Under the pieces are notes generated by a model, which saw only the letters and a program-made list of their open reading frames with translations, searched no databases and was not told where the DNA came from. From Ardenticatenaceae bacterium (GTDB lineage Bacteria > Chloroflexota > Anaerolineae > Promineifilales > Promineifilaceae): a stretch of DNA of 64,000 bases. Below, piece by piece: positions 7,977 to 17,151 of this stretch; position 1 is the first letter of the stretch, and each line of letters opens with the position of its first letter. The stretch covers positions 14,113 through 78,112 of the forward strand of contig JACKBV010000021.1 in the NCBI GenBank assembly GCA_020634315.1. The letters are read 5' to 3'. Both the position numbers and the translations under genes were made by a program.

Positions 7977-10067
7977 ATGCTCATGAGTACCTCTGTCAAA
8001 GTTTACGGCGTTTGCCCCCATGACTGCCCGGACACCTGTGGTGTGATTACCGAGGTGGAAAACGGCCGTGCCGTGAAATTTTACGGCAGTCCGGATCATC
8101 CTGTCACGCGGGGGTGGCTGTGTGCCAAGGTACGGCCGTATCTCGAACACGTCTACCATCCCGACCGGCTGCAATATCCGCTGCGTCGTGTTGGCGCCAA
8201 AGGGAGCGGAGAGTGGCAGCGCATCAGTTGGGACGAGGCTGTTGCTGAGATTGGGCAGCGCTGGCGGGCGATCATTGCCGAGTATGGCGCAGAGGCGATT
8301 TTGCCTTACAGCTACAGCGGCACATTGGGTATGGTGCAAATGGGCGCAGCCAGCACACGCTTTTGGAATCGGCTCGGTGCGAGCCAGTTGCAGCGCTCTA
8401 TTTGTGGCGCGGCGGCTGAATTTGCCGTGAAGATGACGCTCGGCGCACGTTACTGCCAGCCATATGAGCATGTGCAGCACAGTAAATTGGTGATTGTCTG
8501 GGGGCATAATCCGGTGAGCACCGCCCCCCATTTCATGCCCTTTTTGCGCGACGCGCAGCGTAATGGCACGCAGTTGGTTGTGATTGACCCGCGGCGCACG
8601 CGCACGGCCGTTGGCGCAGACTGGCACATTGCCCCGAAACCGGCCACCGATAGCGCCTTGGCTTTGGGCATGGCGCACGTCATTGTGGAAGAAGGGCTGC
8701 ACGACGAGGAATGGCTCAACGCTTATACGGTTGGTTGGCCGCAGTTGCGGGCGCGATTGGCGGATTATCCACCGCAGCGCGTGGCGCAAATTACCGGCGT
8801 CGCGGCAGCGGACATTGTGAAATTGGCGCGTCTCTATGCCACCACACAACCGGCCCTCATTAAAATGGCGGATGGCTTGCAGCGCCATCGCACGGGTGGG
8901 CAAACGGTGCGGGCTATTTGCGCATTGCCCGCCTTGACCGGGCAATATGGGCAGCGCGGTGGTGGATTGGCTTACACCACGAGTGGGTATGTGCAGTGGG
9001 ACGGCCGTTCCCTGGCTCATTGGCAGGATTCGCCGCCGTTAGGGCGTATGGTGAACATGAACCGCCTCGGCGCGGCGCTGCTGGGTGAGGTAAGTGATCC
9101 GCCTCTCAAAAGTTTGTATGTTTTTGGCAGTAATCCGGCGGCAATTGCGCCTCATGCGGGCAAGGTGGTAGCCGGGTTGCGGCGCGAAGATTTGTTTACG
9201 GTGGTGCATGAGCTGTTTATGACGGATACGGCCGTTTACGCCGACATCGTTCTCCCTGCTACCTCGCAGTTAGAGCATGTGGATTGCCATAAAGCCTATG
9301 GGCATACGGTGTTGAGTTACAACACACCGGCCATTCCGCCGTTAGGCGAGGCAAAAAGCAATTGGGATGTGATGCGTTTGCTGGCGGCGGAGATGGGTTT
9401 TACGGAGCCATGGTTGCAGCAAACGGCCGATGAGGTGATTGACGAGGTGTTAACGGAAACGGCCGTGACCAATCCGGCCTTGCAAGGCGTCACACACGCG
9501 CGTTTGCAAACAGAAGGCTCTATTCTGCTGCAATTTACGCCGGAGACGCCATTTGCCGATATGCGCTTTCCCACAGCCAGCGGCAAAGTGGAATTGTACA
9601 GTGCGCACATGGCTGATATGGGGCTGGATCCGCTGCCGGGTTACACAGCGTCTGCTGATGATGGCACAGATGGCCGACAATCGCCCAATGGGCAGTTTGC
9701 GCCAGAAGGGGCGTTGACGTTGATCAGCGCCGCCGCGCATCACTTTGTGACGAGCAGCTTTGCCAATCGCGATGATATGTTGCAGCGCGAGGGCGATCCA
9801 TTTATCGAGATTCATCCCACCGACGCGGCTGCGCGTGGGATTGTGGCAGGGGAGCGGGTGATTGTGGAAAACGGCCGTGGCTGGTGCGAACTAACGGCCA
9901 AAGTAACCGAAGCTGTGCGCCCCGGCGTTGTTGCCTCTCCCAAAGGGCGCTGGAGCCGCTTGCAAGCAGGCGACCGCAACGTCAACTGGCTCACATCTGA
10001 CGCCCTGGCAGACATGGCCGGGCAAAGCACCTTCCACAGTAATCAGGTGTGGATCCGTAAGCGGTAG
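7977..10067 (+). CDS. Molybdopterin-dependent oxidoreductase, catalytic subunit
   Basis: Member of the DMSO-reductase superfamily, 696 residues. Near the N-terminus Cys13, Cys17, Cys21 and Cys49 (CPHDCPDTC then GWLC) form the usual 4Fe-4S site. The middle has molybdopterin-guanine-dinucleotide folds (WGHNPVSTAPHF, VVIDPRRTRTA, YVFGSNPAAIAPH). The C-terminal dinucleotide-binding domain includes ASPKGRWSRLQAG. There is no twin-arginine signal, so it is probably cytoplasmic. ATG codons at 7977 and 7983 are both possible. No electron-transfer partner subunit is adjacent, so it may act alone. The substrate is unknown. It contains at least seven copies of the ACGGCCGT palindrome. Confidence 0.88.
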   Translation: MLMSTSVKVYGVCPHDCPDTCGVITEVENGRAVKFYGSPDHPVTRGWLCAKVRPYLEHVYHPDRLQYPLRRVGAKGSGEWQRISWDEAVAEIGQRWRAIIAEYGAEAILPYSYSGTLGMVQMGAASTRFWNRLGASQLQRSICGAAAEFAVKMTLGARYCQPYEHVQHSKLVIVWGHNPVSTAPHFMPFLRDAQRNGTQLVVIDPRRTRTAVGADWHIAPKPATDSALALGMAHVIVEEGLHDEEWLNAYTVGWPQLRARLADYPPQRVAQITGVAAADIVKLARLYATTQPALIKMADGLQRHRTGGQTVRAICALPALTGQYGQRGGGLAYTTSGYVQWDGRSLAHWQDSPPLGRMVNMNRLGAALLGEVSDPPLKSLYVFGSNPAAIAPHAGKVVAGLRREDLFTVVHELFMTDTAVYADIVLPATSQLEHVDCHKAYGHTVLSYNTPAIPPLGEAKSNWDVMRLLAAEMGFTEPWLQQTADEVIDEVLTETAVTNPALQGVTHARLQTEGSILLQFTPETPFADMRFPTASGKVELYSAHMADMGLDPLPGYTASADDGTDGRQSPNGQFAPEGALTLISAAAHHFVTSSFANRDDMLQREGDPFIEIHPTDAAARGIVAGERVIVENGRGWCELTAKVTEAVRPGVVASPKGRWSRLQAGDRNVNWLTSDALADMAGQSTFHSNQVWIRKR

Positions 10068-10160
10068 ACGGTGGGCGGTAAGCGGTGAACGGTAAGCGGT
10101 GAACGGTAAACCGATAACCGATAACTGATTACCGATTACCGACAACTGGTTACTGACAAT
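10062..10160 (+). repeat. Degenerate short tandem repeats between genes
   Basis: A run of imperfect 8- to 13-base units of the type CGGTAAGCGGTGAA that drifts into CCGATAACCGATAACTG and ends as GGTTACTGAC. It fills most of the gap between the molybdoenzyme and nuoN. Similar runs occur in at least seven other gaps of this window. Confidence 0.7.
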
Positions 10161-10166
10161 CGAAAC

Positions 10167-10175
10167 TGGTAATAT
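10167..10175 (+). promoter_or_regulatory. Possible extended -10 box for nuoN
   Basis: TGGTAATAT matches an extended -10 element (TG-n-TAATAT) 36 bases before the nuoN start. No good -35 box is present. A promoter is expected here because nuoN is cut off from the rest of nuo by a terminator and two genes. Confidence 0.35.
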
Positions 10176-10211
10176 TGTGAAACTAAGATCAAAGCAAGCA
10201 AAGGGCTGATT

Positions 10212-11702
10212 ATGGTGTTCCAAGTTCCATCACTATATTTTGTAATCATTTCCCCGGTACTTATTGTCATAGGTTGGGGGATGTTGTTGATGTTGTTGGA
10301 GTTCTTTATTCCTGAAGAGCGCAAAGGGTGGTACACCTGGTTAAGCCTGGTGGGATTGGTGTTGGCATTTGTGCAGACAATGGCCTTGTGGGGCTATGAA
10401 GGCGGCACATTTACGCCGGTAGGCGGCCATCCAATGGTTGTGGTGGACAATTATGCCAATTTCCTCAACCTTATTTTCCTGATCACGGGCGGCTTAACCA
10501 TTTTGCTTTCCATGAGTTATTTGCGGCGTTTTGATATGGATAAGCCGGAATATTACATGCTGCTGCTCTTTTCTTTGAGCGGCATGATGCTCATGGGCAT
10601 GGCAAATGATTTGATTCTGGTCTTTTTAGCGCTGGAACTGTTGTCTATTCCGCTTTATATCATGTCCGGGTTAGCCTGGCCGCGTCCTGAGTCGGAAGAG
10701 TCGGCGATGAAATATTTCTTGTTGGGCGCGTTTTCTTCCGGCGTTTTTGTGTTTGGTATTGCTTTGACCTATGGCGCGACCGGTTCGACGGCATTGCCAG
10801 ATGTTTTGGCCGGAATCAGCGGCAGTGGATCGCTTGGTATGGCTGGTGTGGCGATGATGCTGGTTGGTTTGGGCTTTAAGGTTGCCGCTGCGCCATTCCA
10901 CATGTGGACGCCCGACGTTTACGAAGGTGCGCCAACGGTGGTCACGGCTTTTATGTCGGTGGGGGCCAAAGTGGGCGGTTTTGCGGCCATGCTGCGCATT
11001 TTCTTGACGGCGCTGCCGCAAATTGAGGCCACCTGGGTTCCGGCTGTGGCGGTGTTGGCGGCGTTGACCCTGTTGGTGGGTAATATCGTGGCCCTTATGC
11101 AGAGCAATATCAAGCGTATGTTGGCCTATTCGAGCATTGCCCATGCCGGGTATATCATGATTGCGGTGGCGGCGAGCGGCAGTTCGCCACAAGGATTGAG
11201 CGCGGCGCTGTTTTACATGTTGGCCTATTTGTTTACGAATATGGGCGCGTTTGCCATTGTCATTGCCATGGAGCGCAAATATGGCGAGGGTCTGGCGCTG
11301 GACGATTACAAAGGGCTGGCAAAACGGCATCCGTTGATGGCGCTGGCGATGGCTTATTTTATGCTGTCGTTGACGGGTGTGCCGCCGACAGGTGGTTTCT
11401 CTGGCAAGTTTTATGTTTTCCGTGCTGCAATTGAAGCATCCAGTGACGGCTCTAGCTTGCTCTGGCTGGTGATTATTGGCGTGTTGACCAGTGTTATTTC
11501 CGGTTATTATTACCTGCGTGTGGTGTATTTGATGTACATGACGGATGGGGAAGCGGAGATGGTGGAACTGCGTTGGCCGCTGAAAACGGCCGTTGCTATC
11601 ACGGTTCTGGCGACTGTCATTCTCGGCTTTATGCCGGGCGCATGGTTTGACGTGACGCGCGATGTGGTGCTAAATAGCGTGATGGCGCTGGCTGGCGGAT
11701 AA
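10212..11702 (+). CDS. nuoN: NADH-quinone oxidoreductase subunit N
   Basis: Third antiporter-like subunit of complex I, 496 residues, about 14 membrane segments. Typical blocks are LALELLSIPLYIMSGL, KYFLLGAFSSGVFVFGIALTYG, FKVAAAPFHMWTPDVYEGAP and YSSIAHAGYIMIAV. The usual order is nuoM-nuoN with little spacing. Here nuoN stands alone, 3.1 kb downstream of nuoM, after a terminator and two unrelated genes, and carries its own terminator. Its product must still assemble with the rest of the complex. Confidence 0.95.
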   Translation: MVFQVPSLYFVIISPVLIVIGWGMLLMLLEFFIPEERKGWYTWLSLVGLVLAFVQTMALWGYEGGTFTPVGGHPMVVVDNYANFLNLIFLITGGLTILLSMSYLRRFDMDKPEYYMLLLFSLSGMMLMGMANDLILVFLALELLSIPLYIMSGLAWPRPESEESAMKYFLLGAFSSGVFVFGIALTYGATGSTALPDVLAGISGSGSLGMAGVAMMLVGLGFKVAAAPFHMWTPDVYEGAPTVVTAFMSVGAKVGGFAAMLRIFLTALPQIEATWVPAVAVLAALTLLVGNIVALMQSNIKRMLAYSSIAHAGYIMIAVAASGSSPQGLSAALFYMLAYLFTNMGAFAIVIAMERKYGEGLALDDYKGLAKRHPLMALAMAYFMLSLTGVPPTGGFSGKFYVFRAAIEASSDGSSLLWLVIIGVLTSVISGYYYLRVVYLMYMTDGEAEMVELRWPLKTAVAITVLATVILGFMPGAWFDVTRDVVLNSVMALAGG

Positions 11703-11727
11703 CATCGCTATTTGTTTTGTTGATTGT

Positions 11728-11766
11728 GAAACGGCCGTTTCCTCATCGGAAACGGCCGTTTTTTGT
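11728..11766 (+). terminator. Terminator built from two ACGGCCGT palindromes
   Basis: AAACGGCCGTTTCC (11729-11742), five loop bases, then GGAAACGGCCGTTT (11748-11761), running into six T. The two copies of the iterated palindrome pair with each other over 14 bp. It lies between nuoN and the convergent DUF72 gene. The T-run suits the plus strand. Confidence 0.85.
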
Positions 11767-11790
11767 TACCAGGATGGTGTGAGCAGGAGT

Positions 11791-12576
11791 CTAAAAGAGG
11801 CGGCCTTGCTGCAACGGCCGTATCTCTTCCCGCTGCACCCCCACAATCTCCTTAAACTTATTGCATGTCGCTGGCGAAAAACCGGCATAATCATTGTTGA
11901 AGAAGGCGTAAACGGCCGTTACCTCGGCCAAATGCGGCTGAATTTGTGCATACCATGCTTGCAAATCGGCCGTTTTGTCCGCCAACTCGCGATCTTTGCT
12001 GGCGTATTGACCATGTGGGCCGATGAAGCGCAGATAGAGAAAGTCGGTGGTGCGGTGCAGCTTTTTCGGCAGGTGGATGTAATCGGCGGCGATCCAGCAG
12101 AGGTTGTGTTGGGACAAGAGAACGGCCGTTTCCGGCCGGTGCCACGACATGTGGCGAAACTCCACCGCAAAGCGCAAATCTTTGGGCAGTTGGGGCAGAA
12201 ATTTGACCAACGCGCCCGCCTCGTCAAAGGTGAAATCAGGGGGGAATTGCAGCACAATGGGGCCAAGATTGTCGCCCAACAACCGCATCGTTTCCAGGAA
12301 AGTGGCAAACGTCGTCTCTGCCTCATGCAGGCGTAAGTCATGCGTAATGTGGCGCGGCACTTTCGGCGTGATTTTGAAATGGGGGGAAGTTATCTGCCGC
12401 CAGCGCTGCACGGTGTTCACCGCTGGCGTGGCATAAAAAGTAGAATCCATCTCCACCGCGTTGAAGCGCTGGCTGTAATACCCTAAAAATTGGTGCTGCG
12501 GCATCCCCGCCGGGTAAAAAACGCCATTGCGCCACTGCTCATAGGCAAAACCCATTGTGCCAAGATACCAATCCAT
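11791..12576 (-). CDS. DUF72 (YecE-like) family protein
   Basis: Conserved bacterial TIM-barrel family of unknown function. The 261-residue product starts MDWYLGTMGFAYEQW, which matches the usual N-terminus (Y-x-G-T-x-G-W/F-x-Y-x-x-W) of this family. Other matches are YYSQRFNAVEMDSTFYATP, FKITPKVPRHITH and the C-terminal VYAFFNNDYAGFSPAT (the FNN motif). An open frame extends far upstream of 12576, but it runs through an intergenic repeat and the end of ctaA, so I set the start at the ATG at 12576. It lies 62 bases downstream of ctaA on the same strand. Four palindromes lie in its coding sequence. Confidence 0.88.
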   Translation of the reverse strand: MDWYLGTMGFAYEQWRNGVFYPAGMPQHQFLGYYSQRFNAVEMDSTFYATPAVNTVQRWRQITSPHFKITPKVPRHITHDLRLHEAETTFATFLETMRLLGDNLGPIVLQFPPDFTFDEAGALVKFLPQLPKDLRFAVEFRHMSWHRPETAVLLSQHNLCWIAADYIHLPKKLHRTTDFLYLRFIGPHGQYASKDRELADKTADLQAWYAQIQPHLAEVTAVYAFFNNDYAGFSPATCNKFKEIVGVQREEIRPLQQGRLF

Positions 12577-12584
12577 AGCGGTTA

Positions 12585-12642
12585 TCAAGGGTTGGGAATT
12601 GGGGATCGGGTCACCGACAGCCAATTCCCGATTCCCGATTAC
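12585..12642 (-). repeat. Degenerate short repeats between ctaA and the DUF72 gene
   Basis: Read on the minus strand this is a run of CGGGAATCGGGAATTGG-type units with an inverted partner (CCCAATTCCC). It belongs to the same class of degenerate intergenic arrays seen elsewhere in the window. Confidence 0.55.
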
Positions 12643-13586
12643 GTTTGTGCGGCCAGCGAGACTTTGTCGGCTGCTGGCTGTGCCTGCGAAAGCGCCTCGG
12701 CGCTGAGGAGGATGAGGACAAGCAAAACCAGGTTTGCCAGCAGTAAATGGATGATTTGCATCCAGGTGGGGGCGAGCAGCAGGACATTGACAAAACCGGC
12801 CAATAACTGCACGCCAAAAATGATTTTGAGAAAGCGGGCGTAGCGGGCTGTCGCTGGACTGGGGCGTTGGGCGGCAACGGCCGTACCCATCAACACCAGA
12901 TAAATGCCCAGCGCAATCGCAATCACCGGATGCCACACGCGCAGCCGGATCACAAAGTGGGAGGTTGGATCCATGTCGGCCACAAATCCAGCGGCTAACG
13001 TGTCGGAGGGAAAGACCGTATCACCCAGCGCCGTGATTGCGCCGCTGGCGCTGAGAATCAGGTAGCCGATAAAAGCTATAAGCAGCAGCCAGCCCACTTG
13101 CCCCTGGTTTTTCCAGCGCAGCGGCTTGCCACCACCAGACCACCATGCAGTAAGGGCGATAATCGACAACAAAATGGATGTGTTGATCAAATGGATGCCT
13201 GAGGCGACAACGCGTCCCAATGAAACATTGTCGACAACCCAATCAAAACGCACCAACGCTGCGCCTAACAGCCCTTCGATGATGATAAAGACAAACGATA
13301 ATATCGCGCCGCGTCGCACAATATGCTGTTTGGGAAAGAGGCGAAAAGCGCCAAATACCAAGGCAATGACCATGAAGCCATTGAGCATACTGGTGATACG
13401 GTGGGTGAACTCAATAATCGTTTCGATTTGTTCGGGGCGGGGCACAACCTGCCCATTACAGGTGGGCCAATGATTGCCGCAGCCAGCGCCAGCACCCGTT
13501 GCACGCACAAACGCGCCCCATAAAATGACGGCCACTGTGTAGGCGGCCAATACCCAGGCAAACGTGGTATATCCTCTTCGTGTCAT
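12639..13586 (-). CDS. ctaA: Heme A synthase (COX15/CtaA)
   Basis: Membrane enzyme that oxidises the C8 methyl group of heme O to give heme A for aa3-type cytochrome oxidase. The 315-residue product has eight hydrophobic segments. The N-terminal block GAFVRATGAGAGCGNHWP is diagnostic. It contains a Cys36/Cys43 pair, like that in Bacillus CtaA, and is followed by the EFTHR motif (Glu59, His62). The second half repeats the four-helix layout with HPVIAIALG. A ribosome site (GCAGGAG) precedes the ATG. Heme A use fits the copper-oxidase maturation genes at 24-27 kb. Confidence 0.93.
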   Translation of the reverse strand: MTRRGYTTFAWVLAAYTVAVILWGAFVRATGAGAGCGNHWPTCNGQVVPRPEQIETIIEFTHRITSMLNGFMVIALVFGAFRLFPKQHIVRRGAILSFVFIIIEGLLGAALVRFDWVVDNVSLGRVVASGIHLINTSILLSIIALTAWWSGGGKPLRWKNQGQVGWLLLIAFIGYLILSASGAITALGDTVFPSDTLAAGFVADMDPTSHFVIRLRVWHPVIAIALGIYLVLMGTAVAAQRPSPATARYARFLKIIFGVQLLAGFVNVLLLAPTWMQIIHLLLANLVLLVLILLSAEALSQAQPAADKVSLAAQT

Positions 13587-13615
13587 GTACTCCTGCTCCA
13601 GTTTCGTATAGGGTG

Positions 13616-13644
13616 ATTATACTGAGCGTGCCCCGGTTTCCCAA
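13616..13644 (-). promoter_or_regulatory. Promoter of ctaA
   Basis: On the minus strand TTGGGA (13644-13639), a 17-base spacer and a perfect TATAAT (13621-13616). Transcription would start about 20 bases before the ctaA start codon and include its ribosome site. Confidence 0.65.
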
Positions 13645-13660
13645 AAACGGACCCTGTGCT

Positions 13661-15883
13661 TCACTCTGTCTGCCGCTCCGAAAGAATGTCGTCCAGCGGA
13701 TTATCGCTCTCTTCGACGTAAGTTTTGCGCGTTTTGCCACCCGTTTTCGGGTCTTCCACCAATCCCATTTCGTAGAGGTGTTCCATGATGCGTGCCGCGC
13801 GTGGAAAGCCGATGCGCAGACGGCGCTGCAAATAGGAAGTAGAAACGGCATCACTTTTTTGTACCAGTTCAATGGCCTGTTCCAGCAGGCTGTCTGTTTC
13901 GTCGAGCAATGCGTGCTTGGCAATGAGTGTTTCCCAGGGGCAGGGGATGGCTTCCCAATCGGGCAGCGTGGTGCGCCAATGATTGACAATGCCTTCAATT
14001 TCGTGGTCGGCGAGAAAGACGCCTTGCACACGAGCGGGGCCGCTGGCATCTGAGGCGAGGAAGAGCATGTCGCCTCTGCCCAGCAGATGTTCTGCACCAA
14101 CTGTGTCGAGGATGACGCGGGAGTCGGTGCCAGAAGCGACGGAGAAAGAGATGCGGGCCGGGAAGTTGGCTTTGATGAGACCGGTGATGACGTCTGTAGA
14201 CGGCCGTTGCGTAGCCACCACCAGATGAATCCCCGTGGCGCGTGCCATTTGCGCCAGACGGCACAGTGTGCGCTCTACATCGCCAGGGTAGGTGTGCATC
14301 AGGTCAGCCAGTTCATCAATGAAAACAACCAGATAAGGGAGCTTCTTGCTCTTGTCGCGCCCCATTTTGCGATTGTAACCGCCCAAATTACGCGCGCCGA
14401 CGGCGGCAAACAGTTCGTAGCGCCGATCCATCTCTGCCGTCAGCCAGCGCAGCACGCCAACGGCGCGGTCTGCTTCGGTTTCGACTTTGCCGATGAGGTG
14501 GGGCAGGCCGTTAAAGCGGATTAACTCCACCTTTTTGGGGTCAATCATGATGAGATGCAACTGGTCTGGATCATTGTTAAAGACCAGACAGCTGATGAGG
14601 GCGTTCATGCAGACAGATTTGCCGGTGCCGGTGGCTCCGGCGATGAGCAAGTGGGGCATTTTACTGAGGTCAATGGCGATGGGTGCGCCGGAAACGTCTT
14701 GCCCCAAGGCGACGGTGAGCGGCGATTTGGCATTGGCGAAGGCTTGTGATTCGATGATGCTGCGCAGGCGAACAACGGCCGTTTCATCATTCGGTACTTC
14801 GATGCCCACCACACCCTGACCGGGAACCGGAGCCTGCACACGCAGGCGCTGCACGGCCAGCGCCAGCGCCAAATCTTTTTGCAAAGCGGCAATTTGCCCG
14901 ACGCGCACTTTGTGCGGCTTGACATCGCCATCGGGGCCGGGTTTGTCCACATAGCCCGGCTGCACCCCAAACTGGGTAACGGCCGGGCCGCGCCGAATTT
15001 GGGTGACAGTGGCCGGTAAGCCAAAGTCGAGCAAGGTTTGTTCGATTTTTTGCTTTTTGGCGTCAATTTCGGCCGGTGTCAGGGCTGTGTTTTGTCCCTC
15101 GTCGAGCAGGGTGAGGGGGGGGAGGCTCTTGTCGCGGCGGGTGCCGCTGGGATACGCGTCGGTGGCGCTATCATCAATGATGACCAGTTCATCCGGGTTT
15201 GCGGTTGTGGGCAGCGGGGCGGGCGGCGTGGCAACGGCCGTTACCGGGGGAGCGGTCACATTTGCCGATGGCGCAGCCGGCGCGACATACACGGAAAATT
15301 GGCGCAGCCGTAATGATATGGCTTGCAGGCCGTGCTGCACATCTGCCCAACCGCGTTGGGCGATGAGGGAGATGCCCCAGATGAGGAGAATCAGGTAAAA
15401 GCTGCCGGTGAGAACCGGGCCAAAAAATTCCAGCAGCGGTTCCGACAAGGCCCAGCCAACCAGTCCGCCGCCTTTGCCCAGATGAGACAAGGCCAGCGTC
15501 GCCCCGCTGAAGATGTGGCTGAGAGGCAGGGTGGTGAGCAAAATGAGTTCGAGGCCGATGACTTGTTTGGGGTGGATGTGATACGGCCGTTCCACCTGCC
15601 GCAGCATCAAATGAACGCCCGCCGCCGCCAATGATAAAAACAGCGGGTATGCGCCCCAGCCAAACCCTTCTTGAAACAGGCACAACCAATTATTGCTGCA
15701 ATCCGCTTTTGGCAGCAGCAAAAAGTTCAAAAATAGAACCATGCCAACCAAAAACAGAGCCAGCCCGGCCAATTCAATGCGCCAGGGCATCAAGAAGTTG
15801 ATGACTTTTTCGTCCCAGGTTGGGGGAGGTGGAGCTGGGGGGCGTTTATCCGGATTACGCGGAGATGATTTTGAACGGGCCAT
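13661..15883 (-). CDS. ftsK: DNA translocase FtsK/SpoIIIE
   Basis: Membrane-anchored double-stranded DNA pump that moves chromosome ends through the division septum. The product has 740 residues. An N-terminal membrane domain of four or five helices (about 32-180) precedes a Pro/Ala-rich linker (about 200-260). A RecA-like motor follows, with Walker A GATGTGKS at 416-423 and Walker B DELADLM at 523-529. The last 70 residues form a winged-helix gamma domain (SYLQRRLRIGFPRAARIME), which in relatives reads polar KOPS/SRS sites. There is no ribosome site: a promoter sits so close that the mRNA probably starts at the ATG. Confidence 0.94.
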   Translation of the reverse strand: MARSKSSPRNPDKRPPAPPPPTWDEKVINFLMPWRIELAGLALFLVGMVLFLNFLLLPKADCSNNWLCLFQEGFGWGAYPLFLSLAAAGVHLMLRQVERPYHIHPKQVIGLELILLTTLPLSHIFSGATLALSHLGKGGGLVGWALSEPLLEFFGPVLTGSFYLILLIWGISLIAQRGWADVQHGLQAISLRLRQFSVYVAPAAPSANVTAPPVTAVATPPAPLPTTANPDELVIIDDSATDAYPSGTRRDKSLPPLTLLDEGQNTALTPAEIDAKKQKIEQTLLDFGLPATVTQIRRGPAVTQFGVQPGYVDKPGPDGDVKPHKVRVGQIAALQKDLALALAVQRLRVQAPVPGQGVVGIEVPNDETAVVRLRSIIESQAFANAKSPLTVALGQDVSGAPIAIDLSKMPHLLIAGATGTGKSVCMNALISCLVFNNDPDQLHLIMIDPKKVELIRFNGLPHLIGKVETEADRAVGVLRWLTAEMDRRYELFAAVGARNLGGYNRKMGRDKSKKLPYLVVFIDELADLMHTYPGDVERTLCRLAQMARATGIHLVVATQRPSTDVITGLIKANFPARISFSVASGTDSRVILDTVGAEHLLGRGDMLFLASDASGPARVQGVFLADHEIEGIVNHWRTTLPDWEAIPCPWETLIAKHALLDETDSLLEQAIELVQKSDAVSTSYLQRRLRIGFPRAARIMEHLYEMGLVEDPKTGGKTRKTYVEESDNPLDDILSERQTE

Positions 15884-15890
15884 ATGTCAT

Positions 15891-15919
15891 ATTGTATGAC
15901 GAATGGCCCGGTGTATCAA
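15891..15919 (-). promoter_or_regulatory. Promoter giving a leaderless ftsK transcript
   Basis: On the minus strand TTGATA (15919-15914), exactly 17 bases, TACAAT (15896-15891), then seven bases and the ftsK ATG at 15883. The start point would fall on or beside the A of the ATG. The -35 overlaps the stop codon region of the upstream S1 gene. Confidence 0.7.
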
Positions 15920-16929
15920 TCTCCCTCAGGGTTGTGCCCATTAGCCATGACACGCAAACTAAGCGATAAGCGCTTTTCTTTGCCGCTGACGGCCAGCACG
16001 CGGGCGCGTACTTGTTCGCCGCGCGAGACGACGTTGCGCGGATGTAAGAAATTACCTTCGGCCAGTTCAGAAATGTGTACCAGCCCCTCTAATTCATCTT
16101 CAAGCTGTACAAATGCGCCAAAGCTGACGACGTTGCTGACAACGCCTTCGACAATTTGCCCTGGTTGATAACGATCTTCTATCTGATGCCAGGGGTCGTT
16201 TTTGAGGCGTTTGCGACTGAGGGCGACACGGCCGTTATTTCGATCTACTTCCAGCACGATCACGTCTGTTTGTTGGCCTGGGCGCAGCACTTTGCTTGGG
16301 TGGGTGACACGGCTCCAAGACAGTTCAGAGATGTGGATTAACCCTTCAATGCCGCCCAAATCGAGAAAAGCGCCAAAATCGGTCAAGTTGCTGACCGTAC
16401 CTGTCAGCTTGTCGCCCGGTACAATATTATAGAGTAGTTGATCCCGATCTTCGGCACTGACCTGCGAGGCCCGCTCTGACATGATGAGGCGGTTGGATTG
16501 TGTGTTTACCTCAATAATTTTGAGCGTGAGCCAGCGGTGTACCCATTGCTGCAAGGCGCGAATACGCTGCTGCTCGATGTGGAATTGCGGGAAATCTATG
16601 AGCTGCGATGCGGGGACAAACCCTTGCAAGCCATGCCAATAGACGATCAGTCCGCCTTTGTTGTAGCTGACAACGCGCAAGCGAATAACTTCATCGGCGT
16701 CCATGTATTCCTGGGCAAGCTGCCAGGGGTTTTTCTCTTCGATTGGTGCGGTTGATTGCGGGGGTGTCGGTTTGTTGTCTGGCGGTGGCAGTGGCTCCCA
16801 ATGCTCATCTGTTGCATGTTGGGTATCATGGGATGATAAAGTCTCTTCTTGTGCAAAGAGCGCACTCCAAAAATCATTATCATCATGTGATGGATCTCTT
16901 GCCTCATAAGGTGCGGATCTTTGGGTCAT
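15916..16929 (-). CDS. S1-domain RNA-binding protein (ribosomal protein S1-like)
   Basis: About 337 residues if started at the ATG at 16929. Upstream in-frame ATGs at 16965 and 16962 would add 12 or 11 residues and cannot be excluded. The N-terminal 80 residues are polar, acidic and probably disordered. Three S1 (OB-fold) domains follow. The first is divergent (RLRVVSYNKGGLIVYWHGLQ). The second and third are canonical (GTVSNLTDFGAFLDLGGIEG and GVVSNVVSFGAFVQLEDELEG, each followed by GL(I/V)HISEL). The role is likely mRNA binding on or near the ribosome. Full S1 proteins usually have four to six domains, so this is a short form. Confidence 0.85.
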   Translation of the reverse strand: MTQRSAPYEARDPSHDDNDFWSALFAQEETLSSHDTQHATDEHWEPLPPPDNKPTPPQSTAPIEEKNPWQLAQEYMDADEVIRLRVVSYNKGGLIVYWHGLQGFVPASQLIDFPQFHIEQQRIRALQQWVHRWLTLKIIEVNTQSNRLIMSERASQVSAEDRDQLLYNIVPGDKLTGTVSNLTDFGAFLDLGGIEGLIHISELSWSRVTHPSKVLRPGQQTDVIVLEVDRNNGRVALSRKRLKNDPWHQIEDRYQPGQIVEGVVSNVVSFGAFVQLEDELEGLVHISELAEGNFLHPRNVVSRGEQVRARVLAVSGKEKRLSLSLRVMANGHNPEGD

Positions 16930-17051
16930 GTCAATTACTCGTGCCGTATCATACCTGCTCATCATGCGATGCAGCTGTCATGTTATGCGATGCAAACGCC
17001 ATCAAATTGGGTACTGCTTTCAGGATTAAATGTACTTTTCCTTACTTAGTT

Positions 17052-17057
17052 ATTATA
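17052..17057 (-). promoter_or_regulatory. Possible -10 box for the S1-domain gene
   Basis: A perfect TATAAT on the minus strand, about 90-120 bases before the possible start codons of the S1-domain gene. The matching -35 position is poor. It implies a 5' leader of roughly 80-115 bases. Confidence 0.35.
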
Positions 17058-17142
17058 AGGTAATTTAACAAAAGTGGCACATGATCAGATAAATCATGTA
17101 CGAATTAACGCAAAATTGCATGCCATCTATCCTAATCTGGCT

Positions 17143-17148
17143 TAGAAT
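17143..17148 (+). promoter_or_regulatory. Possible -10 box for birA
   Basis: TAGAAT lies three, six and nine bases before the three tandem ATG codons of birA. No ribosome site is present, so a leaderless or near-leaderless mRNA is likely. The -35 region is weak. Confidence 0.35.
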
Positions 17149-17151
17149 GGA

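Noticed and set aside
11779..12336. Long plus-strand frame opposite the DUF72 gene
   Set aside because: It is antisense to a gene with clear family motifs and has no coding marks. The palindromic repeats keep several frames open on both strands.
12577..12936. N-terminal extension of the DUF72 protein
   Set aside because: The upstream frame crosses the repeat run and the antisense of the ctaA end. The family N-terminus begins at the ATG at 12576.
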